This document shows, piece by piece, positions 29,306 to 31,224 of a stretch of DNA of 31,224 nucleotides (its first letter is position 1; every line of letters begins with the position of its first letter). Position numbers and translations under genes: made by a program. The DNA is from an uncultured Thomasclavelia sp. (GTDB lineage Bacteria; Bacillota_I; Bacilli_A; Erysipelotrichales; Coprobacillaceae). Below the pieces are notes generated by a model. The model saw only the letters and a list, made by a program, of their open reading frames with translations. It made no database searches and had not been told where the DNA came from. The DNA is taken from contig CAJUOR010000018.1 in assembly GCA_910588165.1 (NCBI GenBank), forward strand, positions 1 through 31,224. The letters are read 5' to 3'.

Positions 29306-31111
29306 ATGGCTGAATTTTTACCTGTATCATATGAAGAAATGTTGGAAAGGGGCTGGGAGCAGCCGGATTTTGTTTATGTCTGCGGTGATGCTTATATTGA
29401 TCACCCATCTTTTGGGGCAGCCATTATTTGCCGAACATTAGAAAGCCGAGGTTTTAAAGTTTGCTTTTTGGCTCAACCTAATTGGCGTTCACCTGATGAT
29501 TTTCGCCGTTTCGGTAAACCAAGACTTGGATTTTTGATTTCCTCCGGTAACATTGATTCGATGGTTAATCACTATACCGTCGCTAAAAAAAGACGTTCAA
29601 AAGATTACTATACACCGGGTGCTCAAATGGGCAAGCGACCTGATAGAGCAGTCATTGTCTATAGTCAGATGGCTAGACAAGCATATCCGGATACCAATAT
29701 TATTATTGGTGGAATTGAAGCTAGTTTAAGAAGATTATCCCACTATGATTATTGGGACGATAAAGTGCGTAAATCTATTATTATTGATGCCAATGCTGAT
29801 TTATTACTTTATGGCATGGGGGAAAACAGTATTGTTGAGGTTGCTGAGGCCTTAGATAGCGGATTGGATATTCAGTACTTAACTTATTTAGATGGAACGG
29901 TTTTTAAAACTAAAGATTTATCATTGGCAACCGATCCGATTATTTTACCTAGTTATGAAGAAGTTTGTGCTTCTAAAGATAAATATTGCGAAAGCTTTAA
30001 TATGCAATATCGCCAAACAGACCATTATACAGCAAAGACATTGGTTGAGCCATATCAAGGCTGGTATGTTGTGCAGAATATTCCTAATCGACCATTAACA
30101 CAACAAGAAATGGACGATACCTACGCCCTACCTTATACAAGAAGCGTTCATCCAATGTATCAAGAACACGTGCCTGCAATTGATGAAGTTAGATTTTCTT
30201 TAATTTCTAATCGTGGTTGCTTTGGGGCTTGTAATTTCTGTGCTTTAACCTTCCATCAAGGAAGAATTATTCAAACTCGTTCACACGAATCTTTAATTAA
30301 AGAAGCCAAGTTAATGACACAAGATCCGGATTTTAAAGGCTATATTCATGATGTAGGCGGACCGACTGCCAACTTTAGACAAACCTCTTGTACAAAACAA
30401 CAAAAACATGGAGTTTGCCAAAATAAACAATGCTTATGGCCTAGGCCATGTCGTAACTTGGAAGTCGATCATCAGGATTATGTTTCATTATTGCGAAAAT
30501 TAAGAGAGTTGCCTAGTGTCAAAAAGGTTTTTGTCCGCAGTGGCATTCGTTATGATTATTTGATGTATGATAAAGATGATACGTTCTTTAAAGAATTGGT
30601 GCAACATCATGTGAGTGGACAGTTAAAGGTTGCTCCTGAACATATCAGTCCTAAAGTTTTGGACAAAATGGGCAAACCACACAAGGAATTATATATGAAG
30701 TTTGTGGAGAAGTATTATCGTTTAAATGATGCGTATCATAAAAATCAATATTTAGTTCCTTATTTGATGAGTTCTCACCCGGGAAGTGATTTAGATGCGG
30801 CAATTGAATTAGCGGAGTATTTACGTGATATTCATCATCAGCCAGAGCAGGTTCAAGATTTTTATCCAACGCCCGGTACTTTATCTACGGCGATGTATTA
30901 TACGGGCATGGATCCTCGTGATAAAACGAAAGTCTATGTACCAAAAGATCCACGTGAGAAAGCCATGCAAAGAGCGTTGATGCAATATCGCCACCCAAGA
31001 AACTACGATTTAGTTTACGAGGCATTAGTTAAGGCTAAGCGTCAGGATTTAATAGGAAACGGACCTAAATGTCTGATTAAAGACAAGAAAAAACGTTCTA
31101 ACCATCGTTAA
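29306..31111 (+). CDS. YgiQ-family radical SAM protein
   Basis: This 601-residue protein carries a radical SAM domain of unknown substrate. The N-terminal part (about 1-280) is the conserved YgiQ domain (FLPVSYEEMLERGW, DFVYVCGDAYIDHPSFGAAIICRTLE, FLISSGNIDSMVNHYT, IGGIEASLRRLSHYDYWDDK). The cluster motif CX3CX2C is in SNRGCFGACNFCALTFHQGR (about 310-320). The barrel follows with DVGGPTANF, a second cysteine cluster (CTKQQKHGVCQNKQCLWPRPC) and APEHISPKVLDKMGKP. The C-terminal tail is basic. GGGGG sits before the ATG. The family is widespread in anaerobes, but its reaction is not established to my knowledge. It is the last complete gene before the GC-rich edge. Confidence 0.93.
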   Translation: MAEFLPVSYEEMLERGWEQPDFVYVCGDAYIDHPSFGAAIICRTLESRGFKVCFLAQPNWRSPDDFRRFGKPRLGFLISSGNIDSMVNHYTVAKKRRSKDYYTPGAQMGKRPDRAVIVYSQMARQAYPDTNIIIGGIEASLRRLSHYDYWDDKVRKSIIIDANADLLLYGMGENSIVEVAEALDSGLDIQYLTYLDGTVFKTKDLSLATDPIILPSYEEVCASKDKYCESFNMQYRQTDHYTAKTLVEPYQGWYVVQNIPNRPLTQQEMDDTYALPYTRSVHPMYQEHVPAIDEVRFSLISNRGCFGACNFCALTFHQGRIIQTRSHESLIKEAKLMTQDPDFKGYIHDVGGPTANFRQTSCTKQQKHGVCQNKQCLWPRPCRNLEVDHQDYVSLLRKLRELPSVKKVFVRSGIRYDYLMYDKDDTFFKELVQHHVSGQLKVAPEHISPKVLDKMGKPHKELYMKFVEKYYRLNDAYHKNQYLVPYLMSSHPGSDLDAAIELAEYLRDIHHQPEQVQDFYPTPGTLSTAMYYTGMDPRDKTKVYVPKDPREKAMQRALMQYRHPRNYDLVYEALVKAKRQDLIGNGPKCLIKDKKKRSNHR

Positions 31112-31224
31112 GATGTTTAGATATAACAACAGGTGCATCATTGATCGGAAGCGCGGAGGAAATGCATCTCCCCCTTGCGGCGGCAGGACTTTATTACCTG
31201 ATCCGTTTTATCCGCGGCACAGAT
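31112..31224. other. GC-rich window edge, possible partial gene
   Basis: From about 31132 the DNA changes from the AT-rich style of the window to about 56% GC (47 of 84 bases from 31141). One plus frame is open to the edge and reads ASLIGSAEEMHLPLAAAGLYY and onward. One minus frame is open from the edge to a TGA at 31140-31138 and would be the C-terminus of a convergent gene ending in MHFLRASDQ. I recognise neither. Foreign DNA, a mobile-element end or a joining artefact are all possible. Confidence 0.4.

Noticed and set aside
1..31224. CRISPR arrays, prophage modules, tRNA or rRNA genes
   Set aside because: No regularly spaced repeats, no phage structural genes and no recognisable tRNA or rRNA signatures were seen on either strand.

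Overview
This window looks like a chromosomal segment of a low-GC, anaerobic or facultatively fermentative Firmicute. The gene set and protein style resemble Erysipelotrichaceae or a close relative, but no rRNA or tRNA is present, so the taxon is an inference. Shine-Dalgarno sites are strong AGGAG types. Several promoters have extended -10 elements, and most operons end in a readable hairpin terminator. The left edge lies inside an IS3-family insertion sequence. The right edge switches abruptly to GC-rich DNA.

Layout: (1) 1-84, end of an IS3-family element. (2) 161-719, a ParE/RelE toxin and Phd/YefM antitoxin pair on the minus strand. (3) 916-3013, two related multi-pass membrane proteins of unknown function. 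(4) 3196-6306, minus strand: a 6-phospho-beta-glucosidase, an RpiR regulator and a Crp/Fnr-family regulator. (5) 6427-9092, plus strand: the anaerobic ribonucleotide reductase pair nrdD-nrdG, divergent from the Crp/Fnr gene across a palindromic operator. (6) 9166-11536: an HD-domain gene broken by a one-base frameshift, a second RpiR regulator, and a cysteine-rich protein with two CCG-like halves. (7) 11751-12287: an ECF transporter S component. (8) 12521-17161: a lysine riboswitch followed by lysC-dapA-dapB-lysA and a small unknown gene. (9) 17272-24828, minus strand: a MoxR-type AAA+ ATPase coupled to a VWA protein, a BspA-type leucine-rich-repeat protein, and a large fused ABC ATPase-FtsX permease. 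(10) 25136-31111, plus strand: asparaginase, Na/phosphate symporter-family protein, M15 D,D-carboxypeptidase and a YgiQ-family radical SAM protein.

How parts work together: the lysine block is one transcription unit whose leader shows P1, an anti-terminator and a terminator as competing pairings, so lysine excess should stop transcription before lysC. The Crp/Fnr protein has no cysteine. Its probable operator lies at -41.5 for a predicted nrdDG promoter and over the -35 of its own promoter, which suggests activation of nrdDG together with autorepression. The VWA and MoxR genes are translationally coupled and probably act as a chaperone-like pair, with the neighbouring LRR protein as a possible partner.

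No CRISPR array, prophage or defence island was seen. The least explained items are the MoxR/VWA/LRR group, the CCG-like protein, the membrane-protein pair, a long hairpin near 28051-28106 and the GC-rich right end.
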